Assembly: GCA_039962225.1 (NCBI GenBank)
Contig: JAMPKV010000002.1
Location: 186,001 to 250,000, forward strand
Source: Microcoleus sp. AS-A8
GTDB lineage: Bacteria > Cyanobacteriota > Cyanobacteriia > Cyanobacteriales > Coleofasciculaceae
DNA length: 64,000 nucleotides
Direction: 5' to 3'
Part shown: piece by piece, positions 17,136 to 25,617 of the stretch
How the letters are laid out: each line of letters begins with the position of its first letter
Numbering within the stretch: position 1 is the stretch's first letter
Notes under the pieces: model-generated
Databases searched by the model: none
The model's input: the letters and a program-made list of their open reading frames with translations, nothing else
What the model was told of the DNA's origin: nothing
Made by a program: the position numbers and the translations under genes

Positions 17136-18277
17136 TTTTTATGAAAAAAAAGTTTTTTAAGAGTGTTTAAAAAACATTATTAAACATCTTTAATAATTAA
17201 CCAATTTAGAGCGAGTTCAGGGATTGAGCAACGCTCTATCTTTCGCCTGCGATTGGACTCTCAGGAAAATAGGCGTCATCATTCATAACGGACATAGGAC
17301 TGACGGCAAACCTCTATTCGTAGGGTGTCTTAACGTAGCGTCACGCCTTATGACCGCTATAGAGGGTGTAGCGGCCTAAGCTTTGTAACAGTAACAAAAG
17401 TATCATTTGACGTTGATACACACAGTACCCCAGGCATGATAACTGCTCGCTGAGGAAACTTAGCTTGAGAGCTGTGAGTTTGTTCCCGGTTCCACATTTC
17501 CACACCCGAATTCGACCTGCTTACCCAACTCCTATTAATGAAACTGAATAACCGATTGGATTTTGTATCCTAAATCACTTTAAACAAAGCTAAAAATAAA
17601 AGAAAGTATCAGCGCTTAACAAAATTAAACTTCTTAATTATTCCGTAATTATAATTATCTGTAACTCAGGTAAGATAACAAAAACTAAGGTTGAGTGAGT
17701 GAGCCGTAGAGTGATAACACTAAAGGCGCGAAATTCCTTAAATTTCCCCAGATTATCGCTCCATCTCAACCAATTCTTCAAATCAAGGCGGGCCATCTAG
17801 TGAGGAAGAGGAAAAGTGTTAGCCAGTCTCTCACAGAACATCGTTTCGGGTCTGTCAATCCGAATAAATACTTATGATTCCGGGAGCGCTCAACTCAAGG
17901 ATAGAGGAATTCCCATGACCGATGAGCGACAATATCACAAGCCCAAACAACCGTTGAGTCAGGCTCTCTCTCCAGCAACGCTGTTTCTATTGAGGTACAC
18001 AAGAGTTGGTTTAAAAATAGCTTTGCGATTTGAACCCTTCTTGCCCCGAAAGTGGCTAACTTATTTTTGTACAAGCTCCAAGAGGCGAGAAAATGTGTTT
18101 TGTTCAATAGATTGATTGCTCAACTGGGACGAATTAACACTCTCTATCGATAGATTGATTCAGGAAATAGCGGATTCTATATTAGTATTGCGTAATATTA
18201 AGCAAATTCTTGAGCTACCCATGCCATCGTTGATTTCCAAGTAAAGCCTCTGTCTCTTAACCTTCAATTAAACAGCC
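17136..18277. other. Long intergenic region, no supported gene
   Basis: 1.14 kb between the GTPase and the second DUF4388 gene. It is A/T-rich with a possible terminator-like fold near 17151-17174 and a small hairpin CCGCTA/TAGCGG near 17354-17374. A frame of 99 codons near 17816 (start MTDERQYHKP possible) has no family features and is not called. Confidence 0.55.
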
Positions 18278-19153
18278 ATGTCGATTACAGGTCATCTATC
18301 AGACTTTTCCTTACCCGAAATTTTTCAGCTGCTCGAAAAAGGGCATAAAACTGGCTTGTTAACGCTTCGGAGTGAACCCGTAGTTCAAGACAAGCCCCAA
18401 TTTCATTACATCTGGGTGTATCAGGGTCGAATTGTCGCAGCAGCCAATCGACTCGATCATCAGGGTTTAGTTTCGCTGATTGATCAACGCCAGTGGGTTA
18501 GCGATCGCGTCTTTGATAAATTAGTTCATTGGTGCTGTCCAATTAATGAACCCTTGGGGTTATACCTCAAAAATCAAGGCGTTTTACAAGCCAAACAACT
18601 GAAACGACTATTCCAATTTCAGGTATTGAGCGGCGTGTGCGCTTTGTTTCAATTCAAAGATGCTGAGTTTCGATTTGAGCCAAACGTGCAAATCCCCACG
18701 CGAGAAATGACGGGTTTAAGTGTACTGGCTACGGAAGCGGTATTAGTGGGGTTAAGAGTGCTGCGAAACTGGGATGCCTTAGCCGATAAACTACCCGATC
18801 CGAATGGAGGTTTGGTCAGTATCCTTGCAGGTCAACCCCAATATCGCTTAGATACTCTAGAGTGGCAAGTTTGGGAATATACCAAAGGCACAATGTCTCT
18901 CAGCGCGATCGCACGACAATTGAGACTCCCTGTAGAACAAGTGCAGCAGGTGGCTTTCCGACTCATCACCATCGGTTTAGCAGAAGAAGTGCCATTATTA
19001 GTGGGCACCCTACCGACTCAAGAGGAAGAACCTCTACCTGCACAACTCATTGAAGATGACGAAAAACAAAACATCAGTCCTTCCTTTGTGCAAACCTTAG
19101 TGGGTTTTTTGCGTAGTAAAGTCACCACGCAACCGAGTCTCAGTAATTGTTAA
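18278..19153 (+). CDS. DUF4388 (PATAN-like) protein 2
   Basis: Predicted 291-residue paralogue of the protein at 15736, collinear over its whole length: HLSDFSLPEIFQLLEKGHKT, GLLTLRS, YQGRIVAAANRLDHQG, EMTGLSVLATEAVLVGLRVL, and the C-terminal SPSFVQTLVGFLRSK after an acidic linker. It differs by an extra ten-residue tail, the last two codons and stop of which fall in a TAATTGN heptamer repeat array (19144-19199). The tail is therefore probably a recent extension. It has no GTPase neighbour of its own. Same-strand position and shared tail motif link it to the 14.7-17.1 kb module. Confidence 0.85.
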   Translation: MSITGHLSDFSLPEIFQLLEKGHKTGLLTLRSEPVVQDKPQFHYIWVYQGRIVAAANRLDHQGLVSLIDQRQWVSDRVFDKLVHWCCPINEPLGLYLKNQGVLQAKQLKRLFQFQVLSGVCALFQFKDAEFRFEPNVQIPTREMTGLSVLATEAVLVGLRVLRNWDALADKLPDPNGGLVSILAGQPQYRLDTLEWQVWEYTKGTMSLSAIARQLRLPVEQVQQVAFRLITIGLAEEVPLLVGTLPTQEEEPLPAQLIEDDEKQNISPSFVQTLVGFLRSKVTTQPSLSNC

Positions 19154-19199
19154 TGGGTAATTGCTAATTGGTAATTGGTAATTTCTAATTGGTAATAGC
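19144..19199. repeat. Heptanucleotide tandem repeat (TAATTGN)8
   Basis: Eight consecutive 7-base units of the form TAATTGG or close variants (TAATTGT, TAATGGG, TAATTGC, TAATTGG, TAATTGG, TAATTTC, TAATTGG, TAATAGC). The array overlaps the stop codon of the preceding gene. It is of the short tandemly repeated type known from filamentous cyanobacteria. Confidence 0.85.
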
Positions 19200-19319
19200 A
19201 AGAACTTTCTCTAAAGACCGAAATATTCAAGAGTATCGCTACCGCTTCTTCCCCAGGAAATTTCTGCTTTTTAAGCAAGTTAATTAGGTCATGGTCAAAT
19301 TAGCAATAAAAATACCCAC

Positions 19320-20081
19320 TTAAGAAACGGCCACCTGAGTAATTTCCTCAGGACTCAGATGAGAATGTATCACTTCACCGTCACGGAACCAAACGATGCG
19401 ATTGGTTAAACGCGCCACCTCTGGCTCGTGAGTCACCATCACCACGGTAATACCACTGGTATTGAGTTCGGTGAAGATATCCATAACTTCCTTCGTAGTG
19501 CGAGAATCTAAAGCTCCTGTCGGTTCATCCGCTAAGAGTAAGACGGGTTGATTCACAATCGCACGGGCGATCGCTACCCGTTGTTGTTGACCTCCAGAGA
19601 GCTGATTCGGTTTATTATTCAGACGGTTTTCTAAGCCTACCCGTGTTAAAGCCGCTGTTGCACGTTCCCGGCGTTCGGCATTAGGTACACCCGCATAAAC
19701 CATCGGCAGCATGACATTTTCCAGCGCAGTCAATTGAGCCAACAAGTGGAATTGCTGGAAGACAAAACCAATTTTGAGATTCCGAATTTTCGCTAAATCA
19801 GAATCAGCGAGTCCAGAGACATCCACCCCATCTAAGTAATAGCGTCCCGAAGTCGGTCGATCAAGACAGCCAATAATATTCATCGCTGTCGATTTACCCG
19901 AACCAGAGGCTCCCATAATCGAGCAATACTCTCCTTGCTCCACAATCAGGTTGACGCCGTTGAGAGCACGAACTTCTGTATTGCCGATGCCATAGACTTT
20001 GAAGATATCCTCAAGGCGAATAACAACAGGTTTTCTGGGAGAATCGGAAACCTCGGATAGAAAATTAAGTGAGTTTTTCAT
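19320..20081 (-). CDS. MacB/LolD-type ABC transporter ATPase
   Basis: Predicted 253-residue ATP-binding subunit of a MacAB-like exporter. Walker A is GASGSGKST, the Q-loop region FQQFHLLAQLTALENVMLP, the signature LSGGQQQRVAIARAI, Walker B LLLADEPTGALD and the H-loop VTHEP. The early VYGIGNTEVRALNGV is typical of the MacB/LolD/DevA branch. It is the third gene of a minus-strand set: adaptor (21671), permease (20207), this ATPase, with gaps of 246 and 125 bases. It would power export of an envelope component, antibiotic-like molecule or lipid; substrate unknown. Confidence 0.93.
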   Translation of the reverse strand: MKNSLNFLSEVSDSPRKPVVIRLEDIFKVYGIGNTEVRALNGVNLIVEQGEYCSIMGASGSGKSTAMNIIGCLDRPTSGRYYLDGVDVSGLADSDLAKIRNLKIGFVFQQFHLLAQLTALENVMLPMVYAGVPNAERRERATAALTRVGLENRLNNKPNQLSGGQQQRVAIARAIVNQPVLLLADEPTGALDSRTTKEVMDIFTELNTSGITVVMVTHEPEVARLTNRIVWFRDGEVIHSHLSPEEITQVAVS

Positions 20082-20170
20082 AATACCTGATACTAATTTT
20101 TATGCCTTGAAAGGGCGCTCAGGAAGCTATCCCAATACTGATTGACCGGAGTTGAATGATGAATTCCTTT

Positions 20171-20198
20171 TGCCTTGTGCCTTCTGCCTTCTGCCTTT
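20171..20198. repeat. TGCCTTN heptamer repeat, four units
   Basis: TGCCTTG, TGCCTTC, TGCCTTC and TGCCTTT occur in perfect tandem in the 125-base gap between permease and ATPase genes. Three units of the same family occur at 6531-6551. Confidence 0.8.
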
Positions 20199-20206
20199 TT
20201 CTTTTC

Positions 20207-21424
20207 CTAAGCACTTCTGAGAGCAACAATTGGGTCAAGTTTCGCCGCCCGCCGTGCTGGTACGACGCCAAAGAATAAACCAATGCCACCGGACACACTG
20301 ACAGACAAAAGAATCGCCACTGGAGAAATTCCCGCTTTCAAGGGACTCACCATCGCCACAATTTGGATGACGCTAATTCCTAGCGCCGTGCCAATGATGC
20401 CACCTGCCGCCGAGAGAATCACCGCCTCGATCAGGAATTGAATCAAGATGTCTCGTTCTTGAGCACCAATCGCTTTTCGTAATCCGATTTCCTGGGTACG
20501 TTCCGTGACCGAGACTAGCATAATGTTCATCACACCAATACCCCCGACGAGTAGAGAAATTGCCGCGATCGCCGCCAAAAGAACGGTGAGTCCGCCCGTG
20601 ATTGTGCCAACAATTGTGAGAACATCTTTCTGAGTTCTCACGGTAAAATCATCTTCATCGGTGATTTTGTGCCGCAGCCGCAGCAAATTCTCAATTTGAA
20701 ACTGAGCCGCCCCGATGCTATCTTGATTTTTGGCAGTGGCGGAGATGAACGTTAGCTCTAATCCGTAGGGAGACGTCCGTCCCACGATTCGATTCGCCAT
20801 TGTGGTTAGGGGGATAAAGGCGGTGTCATCCTGATTGTCTCCAAGAACAGCCCCTTTCGCCTCCATTACCCCAATCACCAAAAACGAGGCATTTTTAATC
20901 CGCATTCTCTGACCAATTGGGTCAGTATTTCCAAATAGTTTCTCCGCCAAGTCAGCGCCCAACGCTACAACTTGGTTATTCCGTTCTAAGTCTAAATTTG
21001 TGATAAACCGACCCCTAGCTACATCAAAGCTCCTGACACCGAGGAAGTCAGGTGTAGTACCCGTAATGCTAGTGTTGGTGTTTCTGTTGCGGTAGGTGAC
21101 TAAGAGTCTAGAGTTAATCTGAGGAGCAACATCTTTAACGGAAGGGACTTGAGCTGCGATCGCCTTGGCATCGGCTAGTACCAGTGTCTTTGGCAGGTTC
21201 AGCGTCCTGCCCCGCGTTTCTTGAGAACCGGGCACAATAAACAGAAGATTAGGGCCGAGAGCCTCAAATTGTTCAGAGGCTAACCGCTGGGCACCTTGCC
21301 CAATCCCCACCATCGCAATCACTGATGCATTGCCAATAATAATGCCCAACATTGTTAAGCTACTACGCAGTTTGTTAGCTACTAGCGTAGTTCCTGCCAT
21401 TTTTATACTTTCTATTAAATCCAT
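20207..21424 (-). CDS. MacB-type ABC transporter permease
   Basis: Predicted 405-residue inner-membrane permease with the MacB topology. The first helix is around residues 15-45 (MAGTTLVANKLRSSLTMLGI, then IIGNASVIAMVGIG). A large extracytoplasmic MacB_PCD domain (about 50-270) includes VKDVAPQINSR and GQRMRIKNASFLVIGVM. Three C-terminal helices form the FtsX domain (about 285-400; VGGIGVMNIMLVSVTERTQE, GLRKAIGA, PARRAAKLDPIVALR). It would pair with the ATPase at 19320 and the adaptor at 21671 as a tripartite efflux pump. Confidence 0.93.
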   Translation of the reverse strand: MDLIESIKMAGTTLVANKLRSSLTMLGIIIGNASVIAMVGIGQGAQRLASEQFEALGPNLLFIVPGSQETRGRTLNLPKTLVLADAKAIAAQVPSVKDVAPQINSRLLVTYRNRNTNTSITGTTPDFLGVRSFDVARGRFITNLDLERNNQVVALGADLAEKLFGNTDPIGQRMRIKNASFLVIGVMEAKGAVLGDNQDDTAFIPLTTMANRIVGRTSPYGLELTFISATAKNQDSIGAAQFQIENLLRLRHKITDEDDFTVRTQKDVLTIVGTITGGLTVLLAAIAAISLLVGGIGVMNIMLVSVTERTQEIGLRKAIGAQERDILIQFLIEAVILSAAGGIIGTALGISVIQIVAMVSPLKAGISPVAILLSVSVSGGIGLFFGVVPARRAAKLDPIVALRSA

Positions 21425-21493
21425 ATTTTAATAAAAGGGAGTGTGAAGTTATTAATCAGTTATCTATTTCACTTACTATTGAGGTTAATTAGT

Positions 21494-21516
21494 TTTTTTT
21501 ACGAACCACAGAGGCA
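21494..21516 (+). repeat. Dispersed element containing CGAACCACAGAGGCA
   Basis: TTTTTTTTACGAACCACAGAGGCA occurs here, and its near-complement occurs at about 30240-30265 in another intergenic gap. This suggests a dispersed short repeat; only two copies are seen in the window. Confidence 0.45.
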
Positions 21517-21670
21517 TAGAGTTCACTGAGAAGAGAATAAGAGTAGAAAAGGGATTATAGATGTGGAGTTGGTATTAGTTCTCGATCATTAGTTCTTAGT
21601 CTTAACGAATCCTGAACACTAATAACTAAAAAGAAATGATTAATGACTAATGACGTATTGATTTTTTATT

Positions 21671-23128
21671 TTATTTATTCTTCTTCTGCCTAAATTCTTC
21701 GGGTGGTGCGATAAACACCCGTTCACCTTGTCTTAATCCCTCCAGAATCTGATATTTGTTTTCAATCTCTTGCCCAGTCGTCACAGGTTTAAACTTGGGT
21801 TTATTCTCTGCATCAGGCACCAAGACACCCCTTTCGCCCCCCTTTTGAGTGACGATAGCGACGGAAGGAATCACTAGGGCATTGTTGACACGTTCACCCA
21901 GAAAGGTGAGTTTAACATTCATACCTGAGCGTAGCTCTTGTTGACCCGTTAAAAGCGCCACCCGCACCTCAAAAGAGGTGACATTTTGATCGATCACCGC
22001 TTCCGGTGCTACACGTTGTACGCTACCTTTAAAGACTTTGCCAGGAAAGGCGTCTGCCTCAAACTCCACCTGCTGTCCGGGTTTAACTTGTCCGACATCA
22101 ACCTCTGGAACATTAGCGCGGATTTCCAGCCCTTTAGCCAGTGCCACAATTGAAGTTGAGGTTGCCGAAGCGGTACTGGACGCTGACGTGGTTGGGGTAA
22201 CAAACGCTCCTTCGGTTGCGTATTTTTGCGTCACAATTCCCGAAAAGGGCGCACGAATAACCGTATCTTGCAGTTGGACTTGTACAGACATTACCTCCGC
22301 TTTCGCCGCATCCACCGTCGCTTTAAGTTGAGAAATTTCCTGGGGACGTTTACCGTTTTGCAACTGCTCTAAATTAAATCGTGATTCGGCTACAGCCGCC
22401 TCCAGTTGGTCAATTTCTGGCCTCTTAGTGTTTTGCTGCTGCTCTAAACGTCGTTGTGCTTCTTGTAGGTTGGCTTGGGCATTGCGCTCTTCGGTTAAGG
22501 CTTCATCCCGCCTGTCTAGGGACACAGCGCCTTGTGAGGCTAAATTGCGATAGCGATCAGCTCTCAGTTTAGCCAGCGCTAAGCGTGATTGGGCGGCTTC
22601 GATTTGTGATCGGACTTGCTCAATTTCTTGGGGATTGCCACCACGCGCCGCCTCTAAACGCGCTTGAGCTTGCAACAGACGGGCTTTGGCTTGGTTAATT
22701 TCTTCTGGACGACTCCCCGCCTGTGCCTCGGCTAAAGTGGCTTGTGCTTTATTGAGGTTAGCTTGAGCTTGAGCTAATCGTGCCTGCAATTCGGCATTTT
22801 CCATCAGCGCGATTTGTTGCCCTGCTTGGATGCGATCGCCCTGTTCGACCAACAACTTTGCCACACGACCAGACGTTTTGGGGCTAAGGTTTACATTTTG
22901 AATCGGTACCACAGTACCGCTGACATCGGTGATACGCAGCGTAATATTTTCGGATTGCACGGGTACTGTCAGTTTATTCAGGTCGATTTTAGGTTTCCTA
23001 GCCTCAAGAGCAAAGTGAGTTGCACCGCCCACGCCTAAAATGCCGACGGTTACTAGCCCGATGAGCCAAGGGGGAGGTTGTTTGACTTTACCGATTAGTG
23101 GCAGTTCCATGTAATGATGTTTTCCCAT
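21671..23128 (-). CDS. HlyD/MacA-type efflux adaptor
   Basis: Predicted 485-residue membrane-fusion protein (479 if the ATG at 23110 is used). One N-terminal membrane helix (PWLIGLVTVGILGVGGATHF) anchors it. Then come the first lipoyl half-motif (VSPKTSGRVAKLLVEQGDRI-like region), a long alpha-helical coiled-coil hairpin with repeats of Gln/Ala/Arg (about 115-275; KRPEIDQLEAAVAESRFNLE, NGKRPQEISQLKAT), the second lipoyl half (VIRAPFSGIVTQKYATEGAF) and the beta-barrel domain. The extended coiled coil suits bridging to an outer-membrane factor, not found here. It is first in the order of transcription of the MacAB-like set. Confidence 0.93.
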   Translation of the reverse strand: MGKHHYMELPLIGKVKQPPPWLIGLVTVGILGVGGATHFALEARKPKIDLNKLTVPVQSENITLRITDVSGTVVPIQNVNLSPKTSGRVAKLLVEQGDRIQAGQQIALMENAELQARLAQAQANLNKAQATLAEAQAGSRPEEINQAKARLLQAQARLEAARGGNPQEIEQVRSQIEAAQSRLALAKLRADRYRNLASQGAVSLDRRDEALTEERNAQANLQEAQRRLEQQQNTKRPEIDQLEAAVAESRFNLEQLQNGKRPQEISQLKATVDAAKAEVMSVQVQLQDTVIRAPFSGIVTQKYATEGAFVTPTTSASSTASATSTSIVALAKGLEIRANVPEVDVGQVKPGQQVEFEADAFPGKVFKGSVQRVAPEAVIDQNVTSFEVRVALLTGQQELRSGMNVKLTFLGERVNNALVIPSVAIVTQKGGERGVLVPDAENKPKFKPVTTGQEIENKYQILEGLRQGERVFIAPPEEFRQKKNK

Positions 23129-23914
23129 CCAGCTGTAAAGAGAAACAGGTTGTTAGAAGGTTGGGCGTCTCATCGGCTTGGCTCTACTCGCTAGAATCCC
23201 CTTGAATTAGAAAGACAGCACTCCCTGGTGAGTTAGACGTTCACCCTATGCGACTTGCCACTCAACTTTACCTTTCTTTATACTATCGGTCTGAATTCAA
23301 CCCTTGGGCTACTCTGATTACTCCCTGGCGGTACGGAATTCCGAAGCAACAAGCTCTGCTTGAGCTAGCGCCTAAAACTTCACAATACTTTTCAATTGAG
23401 ATCAGGGGTGTATGAAGCCCAAAAAAGGTTAAGATGATAAGTTTTAGTGTCTCTTATGACCATAGCTTGGCGGCTTCAAATGGGTTGGTGCTTCCTCCAG
23501 TTGGCTCATCCCATCGGGTGAAGTAGCCTCAGCGAGCCGGACTCTACCGGTATGGAGAATAAAAGGGTTGCGCTGGCACTGGCGTATGGCGGCAAGCCGA
23601 GTGATTTCTCTGGACTCATCTGGCACAAAAATTGTGACGGGTTCTCTGTGGGTGTCTCATCGATCAATCTCTGGGCGTCACCCCGTCTGTGTGTCTATCC
23701 GCCGCTCAAAATCAGTTGGGTAATTCACATTGTCATTATTCATTTTTCTCTCCCCCTCCCGCACTCCCACTCTTCCCCATCCTCGTATGAACTCCGGCTC
23801 CACTCCCACATGGGGTTAGGCCAAATTTTTGGTTAAGATTTCAGCAACAATCCCATCGATTATGCGCTAATTTAGCTCTTAGATTCCTTCCTTGTTGTCT
23901 TTAGAGGCTGCACC
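23129..23914. other. Divergent intergenic region, no supported gene
   Basis: 786 bases between the adaptor gene and the TPR gene. A 94-codon frame near 23552 is proline/serine-rich in an irregular way, with no ribosome site, and is not called. C-rich CTCCCCCTCCC-type runs occur near 23745-23780. Confidence 0.55.
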
Positions 23915-24799
23915 GTGCCCAAGTATATTCCTTTAATTTCTATTTTTGTTCTCCTGGGTTTCCTGAGTGCACAAGCACCAGTTGCTGGACAGGCACTTGT
24001 GCCCTATACCCTTCAGCTGGATTCAAAGCAACTAGAGCAGCAGGGCTTGAACCTAGCTCAGGATGCGGTTCAGTTGGTACGCTTCCAGCAATATGAACTG
24101 GCTTTGCCGAGAGCGGAGTTGGCGACTCAACTGGCTCCCAAAGCGTTTCAAACCTGGTTTATTTTGGGGAGTTTGTATGTTCAGACGAAAGAGTTAGAGC
24201 AGGGGATTACGGCTTTAGAACGGGCTAAATCCTTAGACCCTAAAGAAGCAGGAATTTACTTTACTCTGGGGTCAGCGCGTTTTCAAAAAGCCGAATATCC
24301 CAAAGCGGTGGCTGAGTTGGAAGCTGGGTTGAAAATTAAACCCAATGTTCCAGAAGCCCTGTTTGACTTAGGCAATGCTTACTATATGCTCAAAGCCTAT
24401 CCCAAGGCGATCGCTCAGTATGAAAAAGCCGTTGCCCAAGAAAAGAAATTCTGGCCTGCTATCAACAACATTGGTCTAGTGAAGTACGAACAGGGTGATA
24501 TTCGGGGCGCTCTGGAAAAATGGCAAGCGGCGATCGCCATTGACAATGAAGCCGCAGAACCTCAACTAGCCGCTGCTGTTGCGATGTATGCTCAGGGAGA
24601 GCAGGAAAAAGCCCTGGCGCTGGGAGAAGCGGCTATTCGCATAGATAGTCGCTATGCTGACTTAGATTTTCTCAAGGAGAATCTTTGGGGTGAGCGTCTG
24701 CTCACTGAAACACAGAAGTTTCTGGCAAACCCCAAAATACAAGCCAGTATTGGTCAAAGTCAAGCGTCGCCTGCACAAATGGAAAGTGGCCCTCGGTAG
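23915..24799 (+). CDS. TPR-repeat exported protein
   Basis: Predicted 294-residue protein with an N-terminal signal peptide (PLISIFVLLGFLSAQAPVAG) and about five to six tetratricopeptide repeats. Examples are WFILGSLYVQTKELEQGITA, YFTLGSARFQKAEYPKAVAE, LFDLGNAYYMLKAYPKAIAQ and NNIGLVKYEQGDIRGALEKW. TPR arrays are scaffolds for protein contacts; with the signal peptide it would act in the periplasm or thylakoid lumen. The start is the GTG at 23915, with AGAGG about 8 bases upstream, because it places the signal peptide at the N-terminus. Partner unknown. Confidence 0.85.
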   Translation: MPKYIPLISIFVLLGFLSAQAPVAGQALVPYTLQLDSKQLEQQGLNLAQDAVQLVRFQQYELALPRAELATQLAPKAFQTWFILGSLYVQTKELEQGITALERAKSLDPKEAGIYFTLGSARFQKAEYPKAVAELEAGLKIKPNVPEALFDLGNAYYMLKAYPKAIAQYEKAVAQEKKFWPAINNIGLVKYEQGDIRGALEKWQAAIAIDNEAAEPQLAAAVAMYAQGEQEKALALGEAAIRIDSRYADLDFLKENLWGERLLTETQKFLANPKIQASIGQSQASPAQMESGPR

Positions 24800-25080
24800 A
24801 GTCACCCTTGGTCAGCTCACTCAAGGAGCTTTCTGTATGAATCCGCTCAGAGTTTCTAGCTCTCGCTCCGATGCTCTGGCTGAGGTCTAGACCTTTTGCT
24901 CACACAAGGGGTGGCATCCCCAAGCAATGACTGGCCTCATTCGGAACACATCTTGCCGAAATGGTCATTAAATAGTACATATGTACTTAAGCAGTGTCCC
25001 ACTCAGCCGCAACATAAATGAAAATCGAGAGGAGGAAGACAACTCGAACGGATTAAAGTAAGCGTAAGGAGACAGCAGTA

Positions 25081-25482
25081 TTAGGTCTCTTTGGGGAGCA
25101 GAGCCATGATCTGATCCACAAATTGTTGATGGTCAACAACCGGCTTGGAGATGTAGCCATCAGCACCACTCTGCTTGAGGAAGTTTTCGCGATCGCCCTC
25201 CATAGCGTGAGCCGTAACCAAAATAATCGGTAGATTGGACGTTTGAGCATCAGCTTTGAGCATCTGCGTAATCTTAATACCGTCTACAGCCTTACCTCGG
25301 TAAACACTGTGGGATAGGGAAACATCCATCAGGATAATGTCCGCTGCTCCACTTTGTGCAATTTGCATCACCTCTTCCACATCTTCGGTATGCTTGACAT
25401 CTAAGCCGCCCCGCTTGCTGAGAATCTTAGAAAAAACACGAGCATTAATGGGATCGTCTTCTACAATCAGAACGGTTTTCAT
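25081..25482 (-). CDS. Single-domain response regulator (CheY-like)
   Basis: Predicted 133-residue stand-alone receiver domain. It shows the acidic pair VEDDP near the N-terminus, the phospho-acceptor Asp in DIILMDVSL (about residue 52), the Thr of LVTAHAM and the Lys of ISKPV. An insertion-like segment SLSHSVYRGKAVDGI follows the acceptor Asp, as in regulators related to cell-cycle DivK-type proteins. No kinase gene adjoins it. It is divergent from the topoisomerase gene. Confidence 0.92.
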   Translation of the reverse strand: MKTVLIVEDDPINARVFSKILSKRGGLDVKHTEDVEEVMQIAQSGAADIILMDVSLSHSVYRGKAVDGIKITQMLKADAQTSNLPIILVTAHAMEGDRENFLKQSGADGYISKPVVDHQQFVDQIMALLPKET

Positions 25483-25617
25483 GGGCGTTGCCTTGCTGAA
25501 AGTCGTCGTTTTTGAATGTGCGATTTGATAATAAGTCTGACAGGGACTTTGTCATGTTGCCATCCTGGCAGGCACTCCGTCATCACTTAGTGGTCAGAAA
25601 TTAGGGAACTTTAACTC

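Noticed and set aside
17816-18115. 99-codon frame upstream of the second DUF4388 gene
   Set aside because: Its composition and lack of hydrophobic or helical periodicity argue against a protein; a shorter MTDERQYHKP start was considered but has no supporting signal.
23552-23836. 94-codon frame ahead of the TPR gene
   Set aside because: It crosses a C-rich simple stretch and has no ribosome site or family resemblance.
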